From: Hesseltinella vesiculosa
Taxonomy: Eukaryota > Mucoromycota > Mucoromycetes > Mucorales > Cunninghamellaceae
NCBI GenBank assembly: GCA_002104935.1
Contig: MCGT01000020.1
Span: 1-64,000, forward strand
DNA: 64,000 bases
Direction: 5' to 3'
Part shown: piece by piece, positions 46,329 to 58,075 of the stretch
How the letters are laid out: each line of letters starts with the position of its first letter
Numbering within the stretch: the first letter of the stretch is position 1
Position numbers and translations under genes: made by a program
Notes under the pieces: model-generated
Databases searched by the model: none
Told to the model about the DNA's origin: nothing
What the model saw: only the letters and a program-made list of their open reading frames with translations

Positions 46329-47197
46329 TCACGTCTTAGCTAGGGCGCATGCCACACTGTGCTCATCGGCACTTTTTGTTCGGCCATATGCCTCAACACA
46401 ATTAACCATTAGAGCACCGGTTGGGTTGATCAAGATTGAGCCACAGAAGAGCCTGGCCAGAAAATGGGGAGTGTTTGGATTAATTATCCAATCGCTATTG
46501 GCAATGTCGGCAGTGCTTCCCGTTAATTCCTGGTAATTGCGGGCGCTGAGGTATTTCTGATATGGGCTTTTTTTAATCAATGCCGACAGCTGAAGACTTA
46601 TGGATGGCGATGGATTGTGGACATCATCATTGTAATCAATTGCTTTAGGTAGCTGCCATGTGGTGCTGTCCTTCAGAAGTTCTTCGGCAATGTTTTCACA
46701 TGTCAACAGCGGCTTGGCATTCTGCCCAGGAGCGGTATACAGAATAGGCATCCAGTTGCCAACGTCAGCCAACTTTAATCGTAGTCGCTGCTCATTCTGG
46801 GGTAGCAATAATCCGTCACTAGATGCTATTACACAGCTGTTGCAATCCATCACTTCAGATTCAATCTGACTGCTGCTTGGGGTATCAGAGAGTTCGTAAG
46901 AGCAGGAAGTACCATCGTGGTTGTTTATATGTTCCTTGATGGTTCTGGCATTTTTTAGTAACTTTTCACAAAAAGGGCACATAAATCCAACATCGCTTTT
47001 AACCAAACTGATGTTATCTAACGAAAGAAATGTCGTTAATGAAAATGAAAGGTTCATGGCTGACAACAGTTGGGTTTACCTGGTCCATGGAGGACATATG
47101 CCACATGATCAATTTTATGATGTTTAAGCTTTGAAAGAGAAGCAAATACTTTGTTACATATTTTGCAAGAATATGATGTGCTTGCTCTATTGGACAT
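46329..47197 (-). CDS. C2H2 zinc-finger protein of unknown role
   Basis: The ATG at 47197 opens MSNRASTSYSCKICNKVFAS, with finger 1 C-x2-C-x12-H-x3-H ending HHKIDH. An intron (about 47018-47079) joins HGP to DNISLVKSDVGFMCPFCEKL, finger 2 ending HINNH. The remaining ~200 residues have no known domain: KLADVGNWMPILYTAPGQNA, SALIKKSPYQKYLSARNYQE, and a segment FCGSILINPTGALMVNCVEA. The frame ends at a TGA after ALAKT (46329). It could continue through an intron into the frames at 46.1 kb. The two fingers suggest nucleic-acid binding; nothing more can be said. Confidence 0.6.
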
Positions 47198-47576
47198 GAT
47201 CGTACGAGAATGAGAGTGCAAAAATAACAGAGCTGCGCCGAAAAAAAAGGGGAGAAAAAGTCTCGCGTTTGATTTCGTTCCCCGAATGCAGCTCGCAGAA
47301 GCATTGCTCTGATTCAATGGAGCCTGGATGGAAAGTGACAGACATGAATTATTTTGATGAAAGGGAGGCCATGAAACATTCAAGAGATACAGTAGGCAAA
47401 GATTTTTATTCAGAAACATGGTATCAGTGCAAAGAAATGTGGAAAATAAAAAGGAAAATAATCTATTCAATACGACAATACAGAAAAAAAAGAATAAATG
47501 TGGATGGAGGAGCAATGAGAAACAGAAAATATGCGAGGAGAAAAGGGGATGCAAGAGAGAGTAGTGTTCAAGAGGG
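47198..47576. other. Spacer between the zinc-finger gene start and the helicase 3' end
   Basis: Purine-rich in its right half (GAGAAACAGAAAATATGCGA and similar). No gene or repeat recognised. Confidence 0.5.
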
Positions 47577-49694
47577 TTAGTAGTTACGACGGCCACCTCC
47601 GCCACGGCCACCACCGTAACCATTGTTGCGACCACCGCCATAGCCATTGTTACGGCCACCACCACGACCACCACCACCGTAGCCATTGTTACGTCCACCG
47701 CGGCCACCACCGTAGCCGCCGCCATAGCTGCCACCGCGGCCAGGGTCACGGTCAGCAAGAGGAGGCAATTCGGTAGGGACGGACAAGCCGATGCTGGCGT
47801 CATGCCAGGGCTTGCCGGCCAAGCACACAACACCGTCTTCGACCGTGATCTTGTTGGAAGCAACGTCCACCACGACACCGGTTTGGTCCTTGGTCATGCG
47901 CCAGCCACGGGTGTCTTCGTAGGTGATATCAGTGTATTCGCGGTTGATGATGTTGCGAATGTAGCCCACGTGGTTGATGGGGCGGCCGACGTCGAAGAAA
48001 AGAGTGGTCTGGTTTTCCATGGAGGTCAAGAGCGAGCGAGAGGGCAGGCCCTGATGGTAACCAGACATGACAGCGAGAGCAGAGGCAACGGCGTGTTCGG
48101 CACCATGTTGTTCGATTAGTTGCTGAGCGGCTTCGGTGAAGTATTGCAGGACATCACGGTTGACAGAGTCGATAGACTTGAAACAGTCTTCGGTCGTAGA
48201 CTTGATGATGTCTTCAGGGCGAGGGGCTGACATACGTTCAAATTGCACACCGGTCTTACGAGTGATGTAGTCCAAAAGAGATTCTTCCATGGGCTTATAA
48301 AAGGTCACACACACACCAGAACGGCCAGCACGGCCAGTACGGCCAGAGCGATGCACATAAGATTCGGTGTCTTTGGGAGGTTGACAGTTGATGACCAGAT
48401 CCACTTGGGGGATATCAAGGCCACGAGCCAAGACGTCAGTACAGACAATGCACTTGTACTTGCCTTCACGGAAGGCCTTCATGGTGGCTTCACGGGATTG
48501 TTGGGCAATGTCACCGTGGAGCACAGCACTGTCTTGCTTGAGCTTGTCATGGGTGCCCAGTTCGTTGGCATCAGCCTTGGTGGCACAGAAGATGACTGTC
48601 AAACCACTCTTGCCATAGACATTGACGACGTCACCAATGATATCGGCACGAGAGGCGTACGAGGCAGGCATGGCGATGTGGCGAATGTTGGTGTTGGTAC
48701 GGTTGCGGGCATTGCCGATCAAATCTATACGTGTGTAGTCGCTCTTCATGAATCGGTTGATGGTTTCCATCACAGATTCGGGCACAGTAGCGGAGAACAG
48801 CAAGGTTTGATACTTGGCACCTTGTTCCTTGATATGGTCCAACACATTGAACATGTCATCTTGGAACCCACGAGCATCCAACCTAAGGGACGAAAAATAC
48901 CATTATGAACATGAGCGGTGGTGATGGACGGGGGGGCTTACATTTCATCAGCTTCATCCAAAACAATATAACGGAGGTCATGAAGCTTGAGATTACCAAA
49001 CTTGATATGGTCCAAGATACGACCAGGAGTACCAACGACAACGTCACAGCCCTGACGGAGGACAGAGGTTTGTTCTTGGTAGGGGGTACCACCATAGACA
49101 GGCAATGCAGTCAGGCGAGAGCCGGAGATGTACTCAAAATCACCACAGACTTGTTTGGCCAAATCACGCGTAGGGCACAACACAAGAACACGAGGGGCAC
49201 GGCCACGCTTGGAGCTGAATTCCTTGTCGGCAGACAATTTTTCGATCACGGGCAGAGCAAAGGCCAACGTCTTGCCGGTACCAGTGCGGGCACGAGCAAG
49301 CACATCATTGCCATCATAAATAGCGTCAAAGGTCTTGGCTTGGATTTCAAACAAGGAGTGAATGCCATGAGAGGCCAGGTTTTCGACTGTGCCAGGGGTA
49401 ATGCGGTAGCTGGCAAGTTTCAAATGTTCAGGCACCTCTTCTTGTTCATCTTGTTCTTGAGCAACAGGAACATCTTGAGCTTGGGATTCAGCAATAGGTT
49501 CAGCATCATCGTCAAATTTGATCTTCTTGTTGGGCTTATCGACACTTTCTGATCGATCTCTCTTGTGCTTGTGGGAGGAAGACTTTGATTTGCCTGTTAA
49601 AAGAACGAGAAGGCTATTGAGATCTCTTGTCGCATGTGCATTTATCCCTTATCTTACCTTCATAGACGTTCTTGGAGTTGACTTTGGAAGGCAT
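47577..49694 (-). CDS. DEAD-box RNA helicase, DDX21/DDX50 (GUCT) type
   Basis: ATP-dependent RNA helicase of the nucleolar DDX21 group, with roles in rRNA processing in relatives. Exons 49694-49658, 49593-48942 and 48882-47577 give 664 residues. The N-terminus is Lys/Ser- and acid-rich (KSKSSSHKHKRDRSES; KKIKFDDDAEP). Motif I is ARTGTGKT, motif Ia PTRDLAKQ, GG, TPGR, motif II DEAD, motif III SAT, motif V ARGLDIPQVD, motif VI HRSGRTGRAGR. The C-terminal GUCT domain includes TTLFFDVGRPINHVGYIRNI and GVVVDVASNKI, which separates it from Dbp5 or eIF4A. It ends in a Gly/Arg/Tyr/Asn repeat tail (GGRNNGYGGG, RGG-like) for RNA binding. The first exon is only 37 bases. Confidence 0.92.
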
Positions 49695-49829
49695 GATCAA
49701 TCTAAAAAAGTGTTGGAGAAAAAAAAGGAGAAAGGAAAGAGAGCGAAAAAAAAAGTTTTTTCCAGAAATGAGATAGCCATTGAAATCCAGCTCTGGAATT
49801 CAGCCACCCGCAGGCTCACTTTTGTCCTG

Positions 49830-49834
49830 ATTGG
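49830..49834 (-). promoter_or_regulatory. CCAAT box upstream of the DDX21-like gene
   Basis: ATTGG on the plus strand, that is CCAAT reading toward the helicase, about 136 bases before its start. The region 49695-50120 is a divergent promoter shared with the coiled-coil gene. Positional inference only. Confidence 0.4.
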
Positions 49835-50120
49835 CCAGGTCTCGCAGCCTTCGCACTACTGTCGACTTTTTTTATTTTACGAACTTTTACACCGTTGTGG
49901 TTATTCATAGGTCATTGGAAATTCGCAACCTTCGTGCAAGACCCCTTTCAGGGATGCAATAGCAAAAAAAAAAAAAAAAAAAGGAAATGGGGTGAAGGGA
50001 TAAAAGGTCCCAAAAAGGTGAAAAAACCTGTAGCCGAAACATTTTGCACTCCTATTTTTTTTTATTCTCGACCTGCAGTTTTTCTTTTCATCTTTTTTTA
50101 TAATTTAACAAGAAGCAGTA

Positions 50121-50991
50121 ATGACAGAGCACGATGGAACACAAGAAAGTAAGGCGTTGAAGATAGAAGAATGCAAGATGAACTGACCAGCTTCTGTTTC
50201 ACAAAGCACTGGCTCGGACCGGCAGAACCACAGGCAGCGACATTGGTGAACTGCAACAAAAGATCGCCCAAGCCGAAAAGGAGCTAGGCCAGCTTCGACA
50301 AGAGTTGGACCAGACTCGGCAACAAGCAAGACAGGCTGAACACCATGCTCAGGAAAGTGGCCGTACTAATCGCAAGCTCAAGACAGAAATCCAGACCCTG
50401 ACGGACATGAGCAATCGCAAGGATCGTCAAGCTGAGAACGCAAAGGCAACGGCGTTCTTTTTTGAAGGCCAGGTCAAAAAATATACGGATGAAATTGCCA
50501 GTGCTCGAGAAGGTATGGGCCATCTCAAGGAGATGGACGACGACTTGCGGCAAGCCAAGGAGGAGCAGGAACGGCTAGAACAGCAAGCCAAGACCGATTA
50601 TGAGCAAGTCAAAGAAACCATCCAGCAACGCAAGGCCAAGTATAGAAATGAAAAGGAATCGCTGCATCAAGCCATTGCCACTGCCTATCAAGAATTGATG
50701 GACGTATCAGAAAAAGCCCTGACCTTGCAACAGCAAGTGGAAACCCAGTTACAGTTGCCCTCATCCCAGGCCATCCAGCAAATGGAGCAAACCTACCAAC
50801 GTCATCAACAGGAGCAGCAACGTCTGGTCAAGGACATCGATTCTCAATTACAAACGCTGCATGATACCCTTACCGAATCCGAACACACCACGCAGTCCCA
50901 TCAAGATACCTTGGCTCAAGTGCAACAAGAAATGGATCATATCATGCGCCGACTTCGTTCATTGGATACCCAACAACTGTGTGAAGGTTGA
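50121..50991 (+). CDS. Coiled-coil protein of unknown function
   Basis: Exon 50121-50148 (MTEHDGTQE) splices at GT 50149 / AG 50206 to exon 50207-50991, giving 270 residues. The splice removes an upstream stop and keeps the frame (T-LARTGRTTGSDIGELQQK). Nearly all of the protein is heptad-like, Gln/Glu/Lys/Arg-rich: EKELGQLRQELDQTRQQARQ, RKLKTEIQTLTDMSNRKDRQ, and a C-terminal block TQSHQDTLAQVQQEMDHIMR. No globular domain, signal or membrane segment. Its size and make-up would fit a cytoskeletal, kinetochore or tethering subunit, but I cannot choose. Confidence 0.7.
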
Positions 50992-51193
50992 AACAAATAA
51001 ACGCCTCTTTCCTTCTTTTTTTTATGCAAAAGAGTTGGGTTGCACGTGGGAGCCGTGGCAGCCCTCATTCAAACCCCATCTTTTTTTTTCTTTTTTTCTT
51101 TTTTTTTTTCCTTCAACTCTTTCTTCATTTCCCATTTTGCCTTCTCCTTTTTGTTTCAACATTTTGAATCATTATTGTTACCTTTTCGAAAGA

Positions 51194-52482
51194 ATGAGCG
51201 ACAACAGACGACAGCATGCGATCAGCAGCGATAGCTGGCAAAATGACCTGGACAGCAAATTGAATTCATATTCGACCCAAGAGCCACGCAGGTGCTGGAT
51301 TTGTTTTGGTGAGGACCAAGATTCTGAAGGATGTTGGGTCAAGCCTTGCCCATGTTCTCTGGTCTGTCATGAACAATGCCTACTGGATTGGATTGCTGAA
51401 AACCAAAAAGGCAGGACGATGAAGAAAGTGCAATGTCCTCAATGCGGCATACCCTACTATCTTTTTGAACGCCAGTCGGTGCCACTTGTTTGCTTAGAAT
51501 TCCTGCAAGCCATCATACGATCGACAGCTCCCTATGTCACCATCCTTGGCCTGGGCTGTTCCATTTTGATTGCTGCAAGCACCTATGGCGCTTATACTGT
51601 CCTCACCCTGTTTGGAGCAAAAGAAGGCGAGCGTTGGCTGGGCCACACCCACTCCTGGACTTGGCGCACTTTTCTGGGTCTCCCTGCCATCCCGTTTGTC
51701 TTGATAGCTTCTCGATCTCGCTTAGCCGATGGCATCATGCCTATTGCTGCGCTGCTCCTATTACGCTCTAATGCTACTCTCTCTGTATCATGGCCACCTT
51801 CACCCGCTCTGGTCATTGGTTCCTTGCCATGGATTAGGTAAAAAAAAAAAAAAAAAATGCTGTATGGGCGTCTGACTTGTTCCTCGTCCTTTACGTCAGA
51901 CTGGTATATTTCAGCATTTATCATTTGATTCGAAGACGACTAGCTCAGCAATTACAACTGCCATCGCCTGTGCGAAGAAGAGTGCGGTTTGCTCTGATCT
52001 ATGGGCGACACGGTTCCTCCACCAATCAAGACTCTACCTTGTCTTCATCACAAACACGACCCGAAGAATCTCGTTTGTCTGGTCGCGATTCACAAGATCT
52101 GGATATCTTGTATGGCCGAAGTGACCGAGATCTCAACGTCACCGTCATGAGTGCTCTTTTATGGCCAACTATCAGCAGTCTGGTCGGAAAGTAAGTCGCA
52201 CATGGGCATAATACAGCTAGCTCACCTCCACTCTCCCTGAGCAGTTGCCTTAAACATGTCAAATGGATTCGTACCTATTTTCCTGAAACCTTTCAGCGTA
52301 ACATCCTTGGTGGCTGCCTTTTTGTGCTGGTCAAAGTAAAACCAAGCGTGCCTTGATGAACCCAAAAAAAAAAAAAAAAAATACCCACCCACTCTTTCTA
52401 TTAGGACTTGACCATGCTTCTCTATCGATATGAACGCATCAGACAACGACGATCACGTCGTGTCAAGCCATATCAAGAATGA
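51194..52482 (+). CDS. RING-CH (MARCH5-like) membrane E3 ubiquitin ligase
   Basis: Transfers ubiquitin to membrane proteins; the animal relative MARCH5 sits in the mitochondrial outer membrane. Exons 51194-51837, 51900-52190, 52245-52335 and 52405-52482 give 367 residues. The RING-CH domain is near residues 33-90: CWICFGEDQDSEGCWVKPCP, CHEQCLLDWI, and CPQCGIPY, with the C4HC3 ligand order including the CH pair. Then come about four membrane segments (AAPYVTI-like APYVTILGLGCSILIAASTY, TFLGLPAIPFVLIA, and later ones). The C-terminal ETFQRNILGGCLFVLVKDLT block matches MARCH5's N-LQRTILGG segment. A hydrophilic Ser-rich insert (SSTNQDSTLSSSQTRPEESR) separates helices 3 and 4 and is longer than in the animal protein. 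It lies immediately upstream of a truncated transporter pseudogene. Confidence 0.88.
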
Positions 52483-52603
52483 CAGTGTCATCGATAAAAA
52501 AAAAAGTTTGCTTGAAATTCTTATTTTGATACCACTCCTTTTTTCATACCTTTCTAATAAACCTCTTTGTTATTTTCATCACGGTTTTCTCATTGTTTAG
52601 CAC

Positions 52604-53305
52604 AACTTGATAGAAGTGGCTCTTTCCATTCTTGGCTTGGCGGTGATGACTCTGGATCAAGATGACTTGGTGAATTCCGCATTATCAACACGTGATTTCA
52701 GCAGCAGCCTCTCTTCAGTCATTGGCATTCTTGTGGCCGTAGGCAGCGCCCTATCGTATGGATACTACGAAGTAAGCTGCCTGCCAAAATTCCAAAAGGG
52801 GCAAGGGAGCCATGCTAACGTTTTTTTTTTCTTTACAAAAAGGTCCACTATAAAAATTTCGCTACGCCTCCTGATGCGTCCGTGCTGTTTGCAAATGTAA
52901 TGACGGTTGGTACTGGTCTCGTGACAACACTTGTACTTTGGAACCCTATTCCTATCCTTCATATCACTGGCTTGAACCGTTTGAGCTGCCCGACCTGCAC
53001 ACTTTTTTGACGATTGCGGCAATCGGGCTGATGAGCGTGGTATACAATGCAAGCATGATGTGCGTGATTGCCTTGGTCAGTCCAGTCTTCGCAGCTGTCG
53101 GTGTTATGCTGACGATTCCAGTTGTGGCTGTGGTGGATGTATTGGTGACGGGCGTGATGGTCACATGATGACGGTCTTGGGGAGCATCTTTATTTTGGTT
53201 GGCTTCTACATCCTGAATAAGCAAATCTCAAAGGAAGAAGCACAGCAGTTGGATGCCACTACCTTGAATGCAGACCCAGATCGCCACCCCCTCGTCATTG
53301 CGTAG
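52604..53305 (+). pseudogene. 5'-truncated drug/metabolite-transporter (EamA-like) pseudogene
   Basis: A splice acceptor (TTGTTTAG near 52601) leads into NLIEVALSILGLAVMTLDQD, then VIGILVAVGSALSYGYYE, an intron, VHYKNFATPPDASVLFANVM, TVGTGLVTTLVLWNPIPILH, FLTIAAIGLMSVVYNASMMC and LGSIFILVGFYILNKQ. This is the C-terminal half (about five membrane helices) of a SLC35F/THI74-type transporter. No upstream exon exists before MARCH5's stop, only about 120 bases away. Frame breaks occur near 52970 (LEPFELP) and 53165 (GVMV/GSIF). The junction suggests that the first half was lost in a rearrangement. Confidence 0.75.
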
Positions 53306-53536
53306 GACGTTCTCACAGCCAAATACCAGACTTCGCCATTTGGCGGTTACCACATTTTATTTGCGCCGTGAATAAATTCTTTTCAATTGCATGACAAAGT
53401 AAAAATCAATTGCCAGCGAAATCAATTTTTAGTGCATGCGTACTAGCCTTTTAGCTCTTCCATCATCTTTGTATTGTGTGCAAAATTTAGCGTGGATTGA
53501 TTTAGAGCAATTTTGCACTGTGATTTTTGATCAGAT

Positions 53537-54263
53537 CGCCTGGGGGTCCCCTGGTGAAAATGGCTGATTTTTCATTTTTTTAAGCTGGAGAATCAGAGCT
53601 GTCAAAACGAAATTGATCAAAAGTTGGCTGGGTGACCTTTACCAATCGACCTGAGTTTTTCAGCAACATCATCATTCAGGGATTTGCGCTCTTGTGCAGC
53701 ATTTCACATCGATCCAATCACTCAAACGTGCTGTGCAGCGTTTACTTTTTTTTTTTCAAAATGGAGTTAAACTTGGATCGCCCATATTCAGTCTCCGCAC
53801 AGCGCCTTTCGACTCCTGGCTGGTGCACGACAATCGATAAACAGTGACAGCCAATGCCATCAAGTGCGGAATAATCAAAGTGTCGACAGTATTTCTTCAT
53901 CAAATTGAAACTTTGGATTTTTGGATTGTTATAGAGAAGGGCTGCCCTTCGAATTGATTTAGATTTGCCCTGCGAGCACAAGCCAGGAGCCGAAAGACAG
54001 TGTGCGGAGACTGAATATGGCGATCCAAATTTTTCTCCTGTTGAAAAAAAAAAAAGAAATGCTATACAGCACTTTTGAGTGATTGGATCGACGTGAAATA
54101 TCGCACAAGAGCGCATATGCATGAATGATGTCAGTGGTGAAAATATAAAGTCATTTGGCGAAGGTTGCCCAGCCAACTTTCGATAACTTTGATTTTGACC
54201 CCTCCGTTTCTCCAGCTTAAAAAATTGAAAAATCGGCCATTTTAGTCAGGGGACCCCCAGGCC
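53537..54263. repeat. Foldback repeat FB2
   Basis: Inverted R arms with the same outer ends as FB1 (GCCTGGGGGTCCCCTGG / CAGGGGACCCCCAGGCC) and the same left and right flanks in the same orientation. The ~200-bp loop (about 53802-54000) is the reverse complement of the FB1 loop: FB1 reads from ATCTAAATCAATTCGAAGG to CAGCCAGGAGTCGA, whereas FB2 reads TCGACTCCTGGCTG to CCTTCGAATTGATTTAGAT. Confidence 0.85.
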
Positions 54264-57200
54264 AACAAAACTACTCTAAATAAACCCTGACCAAATTCCA
54301 ACAGTTCCTTTTCTTTTTTCTTTTTTTAGCTGCCTTGGCTCCTTTATGTCGGATTTGACCGATGACTAGAAAGACCCTAATGGTATCCGAATAAAAAAGA
54401 CTGGATGCGAAGCATTGCCGTTCTGTGCAACTCAAACAATTGGTCGGATGGTCTTTTTTTCAACTTCGTGTAACTTCTCTGCTACACCACCTATTGATAT
54501 GAAATAAACTACATTATAATGCTGATAAATAGAGATTTCTAATGATAAGTATTGCGGTTTTATCAGATAAAGAGAGGGTGAGTAATGAAGCTGTTTGTAA
54601 AAAATTATTAATAATCCATGATTATTTTCTCTACTTCTCCCTCAATCAACCGCGATAAAAATATACACCACTTCGAATATCGTATTTATCACAAGATGAT
54701 TTGTTTTTATTATTTTATGGACTACCGGACATGCCTGGACATTGGAAGCTACCTGAGCTATTGTGGCTCACACCCTTCAATATCTTCCCTTCAGCAGAGT
54801 CTCACATTGTCGCCTAGCTCCAGCCTGATGGAACTATGTGATTCAACGGTCGTCCGTTTGGTTCCTTGAACGTGCACTATCTACAACTGACCTCCTATGC
54901 AGCGCTCTGCCTTCCCAATCCTTGCTCAACTCCTATGTCATGTGTGACCCTAGGCCGTTCTCACCGTCTTCATTGGCCCCTTCCTTCACGATCGCTACAC
55001 AGACATCGACGACGAAGGAATCCTCGTTGTGAAATTTGTTGGTAAACGCAGCAATAAATTCAATCAGAAGTATTCCTACTTTTATTTTACTTCGAAAATT
55101 CGAATAAAACTGAGGAAAAAATAAAAAATGTCGTCCAATTCTAGCTCCTCTTTTATTCTACCTTTAAATTTACCAGTTACGCTTTTAAAATGCATGTCGC
55201 AAGCAATCATTCAGTTACCATTGTACGCAACTCTGTGACGCCTTGCTTCATTCACAATGTTGAGGCTCGCAAAATTCTTGATGACAAGTACGAGATCTAC
55301 ACGACTGGACTAAAGTTGTATGGGAAGACAGCAGCTCAATATTTGACGCCCAATGGCAAAACGATTTATGATGTGATCTGGAACAATATTCCCGGCATTG
55401 TTTTACAGATTGCACGTACATCATTGAAGTATGTGGGTCCTGCTGGTTCTCATACCAGCGTCGACACCTCATGAACTGACTTGGCCACTTCTTCCACCCA
55501 ATAAGTTTGTACTTTTGACAGTGATGACGATGCCTTGCTTGACGATGCTATTGTGGAGCCGTCTAGTGATGAAGAAGTGGATCTTACCGAACCTGTTGAA
55601 GTAACCTGGACACCACTTGGTGTGTCTGCCAGCAGACGCGCGAGTACTTTCTCCGGATTTACCTCCCGGCAAGCCAAGTTCAACATGTCCAACGCTTTCC
55701 TCACCTGACTGTGCGACGATTTTTTGCGCTTCCTTCCAATACACCGTTCTTTACGCACACTGCTTCTCCAACCCTCAAGACCCTATCATCCTATGAAAGT
55801 CTTACCAACGAGATCAAGCAGGCTCAAAAGAAGTAACTGTGTACTCGCTTGACATGTGCGTGATTCTCTGGTCTGTCATCATGAAGTATACAACGAACCC
55901 ACTCGTTGCGTGGTATGGAGAAGGTAAGCCTAGGTAGAAGTCAAGTGTCAACATAATGGAATGGTATCTAACCTTTTTTTTTTACCGCTGTCCTGTTAAA
56001 CCTAACCATAAGATCTCGATCCACAGCCATATCCCTGAGTTTGCGCGCCGTGTCAGTATTGAGTCGACCAATAATGAATTTGTGACCTGCCAAACGCCAG
56101 TGAAGGCTGATCTGGTCAAGGACCTTTTTGGCATTCAGCATATCCAGTTTATGCATTCGTCGACATTTGGCAACGTTCAACAAGCAACAAAAGACGGTGA
56201 AAGCTATGTCAAAAGGGTCCGCTATGTGGTTCGGTTGCTTCTTCGACTGTGGTTGGCACCCATACGGGAGCAAAAACACCTGGCCATCAAGAAGGCTTTC
56301 CTCCAAAAGCAAGCCAAGAAAATGCAAAATGTAAACACAAAAAAAAAAAAAGGCGAATACTGACATCCAGTCCCATTCATCAATAGGCCGACAATAACCC
56401 CATCAAGACCTTGAAGAAGCAGTTCAATCACACCCGAACATGTAAACGATTGGAGCTTCAAAGGATGCGGAAGGCCCTTAGGTCTGGTACATTGACTGAT
56501 ACAAGAAGGGTTGGAATTGAGCGAAGGATCGACTTTCTGGAAAATAAAATGGTAAGCCTTTGCAAGTGCCTTTGACTTCCTTTTGGTTTAATTGCATTTC
56601 TATTTAATCTGCAGAGGGTTCTGAAAATGAAGACCCGTGCGATCCGTGATACGAGTGTACCATTGCCTTCTGATGATGACGGACTGGTAAGCATGGATTC
56701 AAAAAAAAAAAAAAAAAAACGCCGGCTGAGGTAGAGCAACTGACCTCTTTTTTTTCAAGGGTGATAGTGATCAAACAGCTTTAAATGATGATCTTGATGC
56801 TGATGGGCAAGGCTTGGAGGACTTCGAAACTGAGAAACTGACAGATACCACTGCCCGCCGCATCCATGCTCTCCAAGGGGTGCTCATGAAGCTCCTCTAT
56901 GTGGAAACATCATGTCGTTTTCCGGCATTGCATTTGCCACCCGCGCGAAAAAATTGGACGTGGAAGATCACGAAAAACGCGTTAGGAAACTGATATACGA
57001 TGCCGTCAAGTCATACATTGTCCCAGCCGATGCACCCAAGTACTTGCAGCTCAATACCATCCTACTGGCAGTGAAATCATGACGCTGACTGCATACCGCA
57101 CTTTCGAATGCAGCCCTCACCCTTGGTATCGTCCGGAACGACCTACTCACTGTCCTTGGACGCTGCATGTGTGGTTTGATCATTTTGGCAAGCACATCGA

Positions 57201-58054
57201 CTTCATGACAAATGACATTGCCAATGCAGCCAACGCACGTCACCACAAGCGAGAAACGATCGGCCTACTTTTCAACCTAGGCATCATTGATGCCGCTGTG
57301 CGACGAATGGGATCCATTTCCTTGGCCACTTTGAAATATCCCCGCCATGGACGTGGCCATTCAAGGCGTGACGATCAAGCTGAGGCAACAGTCATTGTAC
57401 CGGCAACGGCGTGTAACAACATCTGACGACGATCCCCCCTGTACGACAAAGCAGGACAGCAGCTCGAGAATGATATAAAAGACCTGGAACGTCAGCGGGA
57501 TCAATGCAGCAAGGCCGCCAGGGTAGCTTCCCAAAAGTCGCAGCGCACGCCAAGGACATTCCCGCAGCGAAACGGTGTCAAACGATGCCTCCAGCGGCAA
57601 GTCTTCTCTGTATTATCATCAAGTCAAAATAGAGCGCCAGGTCAAACAAAATCGCTAGGATATGATCACCAAGAAACACGCCATTCAGGACGACCTATCT
57701 GCCGGCAGAATGGAATAATACAAGAGCATGAAGGTAAGCTTGGCTCTACGTTGAAGTGCTATGGCAGCACCATCACTAACTGTATGTAGCATTGTAGACT
57801 AAGGCTTGCGGCGGGAAGAAGACCAAAAAAGCACCTGTCAAAGCACATCCTCCACCCTCTACGATCACCAAGAGCTCACGTTTGGAAGACGACCCCTGCA
57901 ACACGGCTCCAGGCCTGGTGAGCTGGCATCAGCAGTCATGACTGGCGCGGATTATGGCGTTGTGACGTTTGCTACAACCATGGCCTTCACATTGCCTAAC
58001 CTGGAGCGTATTATGGCCGGTGACTACGTCAACCTGTCCAAGCCATCCAAGATG
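54264..58054 (+). mobile_element. Fanzor-B element, copy 2 (5' part and middle, 3' truncated)
   Basis: Longest copy. The 5' region and frames A (54838-55085) and B (from 55190) match copies 1 and 3. From 55830 it keeps sequence absent from copy 1. It ends at about 58054, where the nuclease frame is joined to a D1 unit. Several stops; not functional. Right flank order (foldback then element) is the same as in copy 1. Confidence 0.7.
55190..55475 (+). pseudogene. Fanzor-B open frame B (longest reading)
   Basis: MHVASNHSVTIVRNSVTPCF, ARKILDDKYEIYTTGLKLYG, KTIYDVIWNNIPGIVLQIAR and SLKYVGPAGSHTSVDTS, 94 residues to a TGA. The Trp codon (TGG) here is TAG in copies 1 and 3, so the ancestral frame probably continued. 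An acidic segment SDDDALLDDAIVEPSSDEEV follows in another frame (about 55518-55580). Function unknown. Confidence 0.5.
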
Positions 58055-58075
58055 CGGAAAAATGTCCAATGCTCG
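55990..58075 (+). pseudogene. Fanzor-B nuclease, N-terminal and middle part up to RuvC-I
   Basis: Readable pieces in order, with probable introns or decay between them: ISIHSHIPEFARRVSIESTN; VKRVRYVVRLLLRLWLAPIR (56200-56280); FNHTRTCKRLELQRMRKALR; RIDFLENKM; an acidic piece DDDLDADGQGLEDFETEKLT; VRKLIYDAVKSYIVPADAPK (56980-57040); VKIERQVKQNR and MITKKHAIQDDLSAGRMEYY (57625-57725); then KKAPVKAHPPPSTITKSSRL and MTGADYGVVTFATTMAFTLP, the RuvC-I motif G-x-D-x-G. The last 60 bases are joined to D1. Basic helical segments before RuvC-I fit the guide-RNA/DNA-binding half of Fanzor/TnpB proteins, by inference. Confidence 0.6.

Noticed and set aside
48243..48908. 221-residue plus-strand frame opposite the DEAD-box helicase
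   Set aside because: Antisense shadow of a strongly conserved helicase exon; the minus-strand frame carries all motifs.
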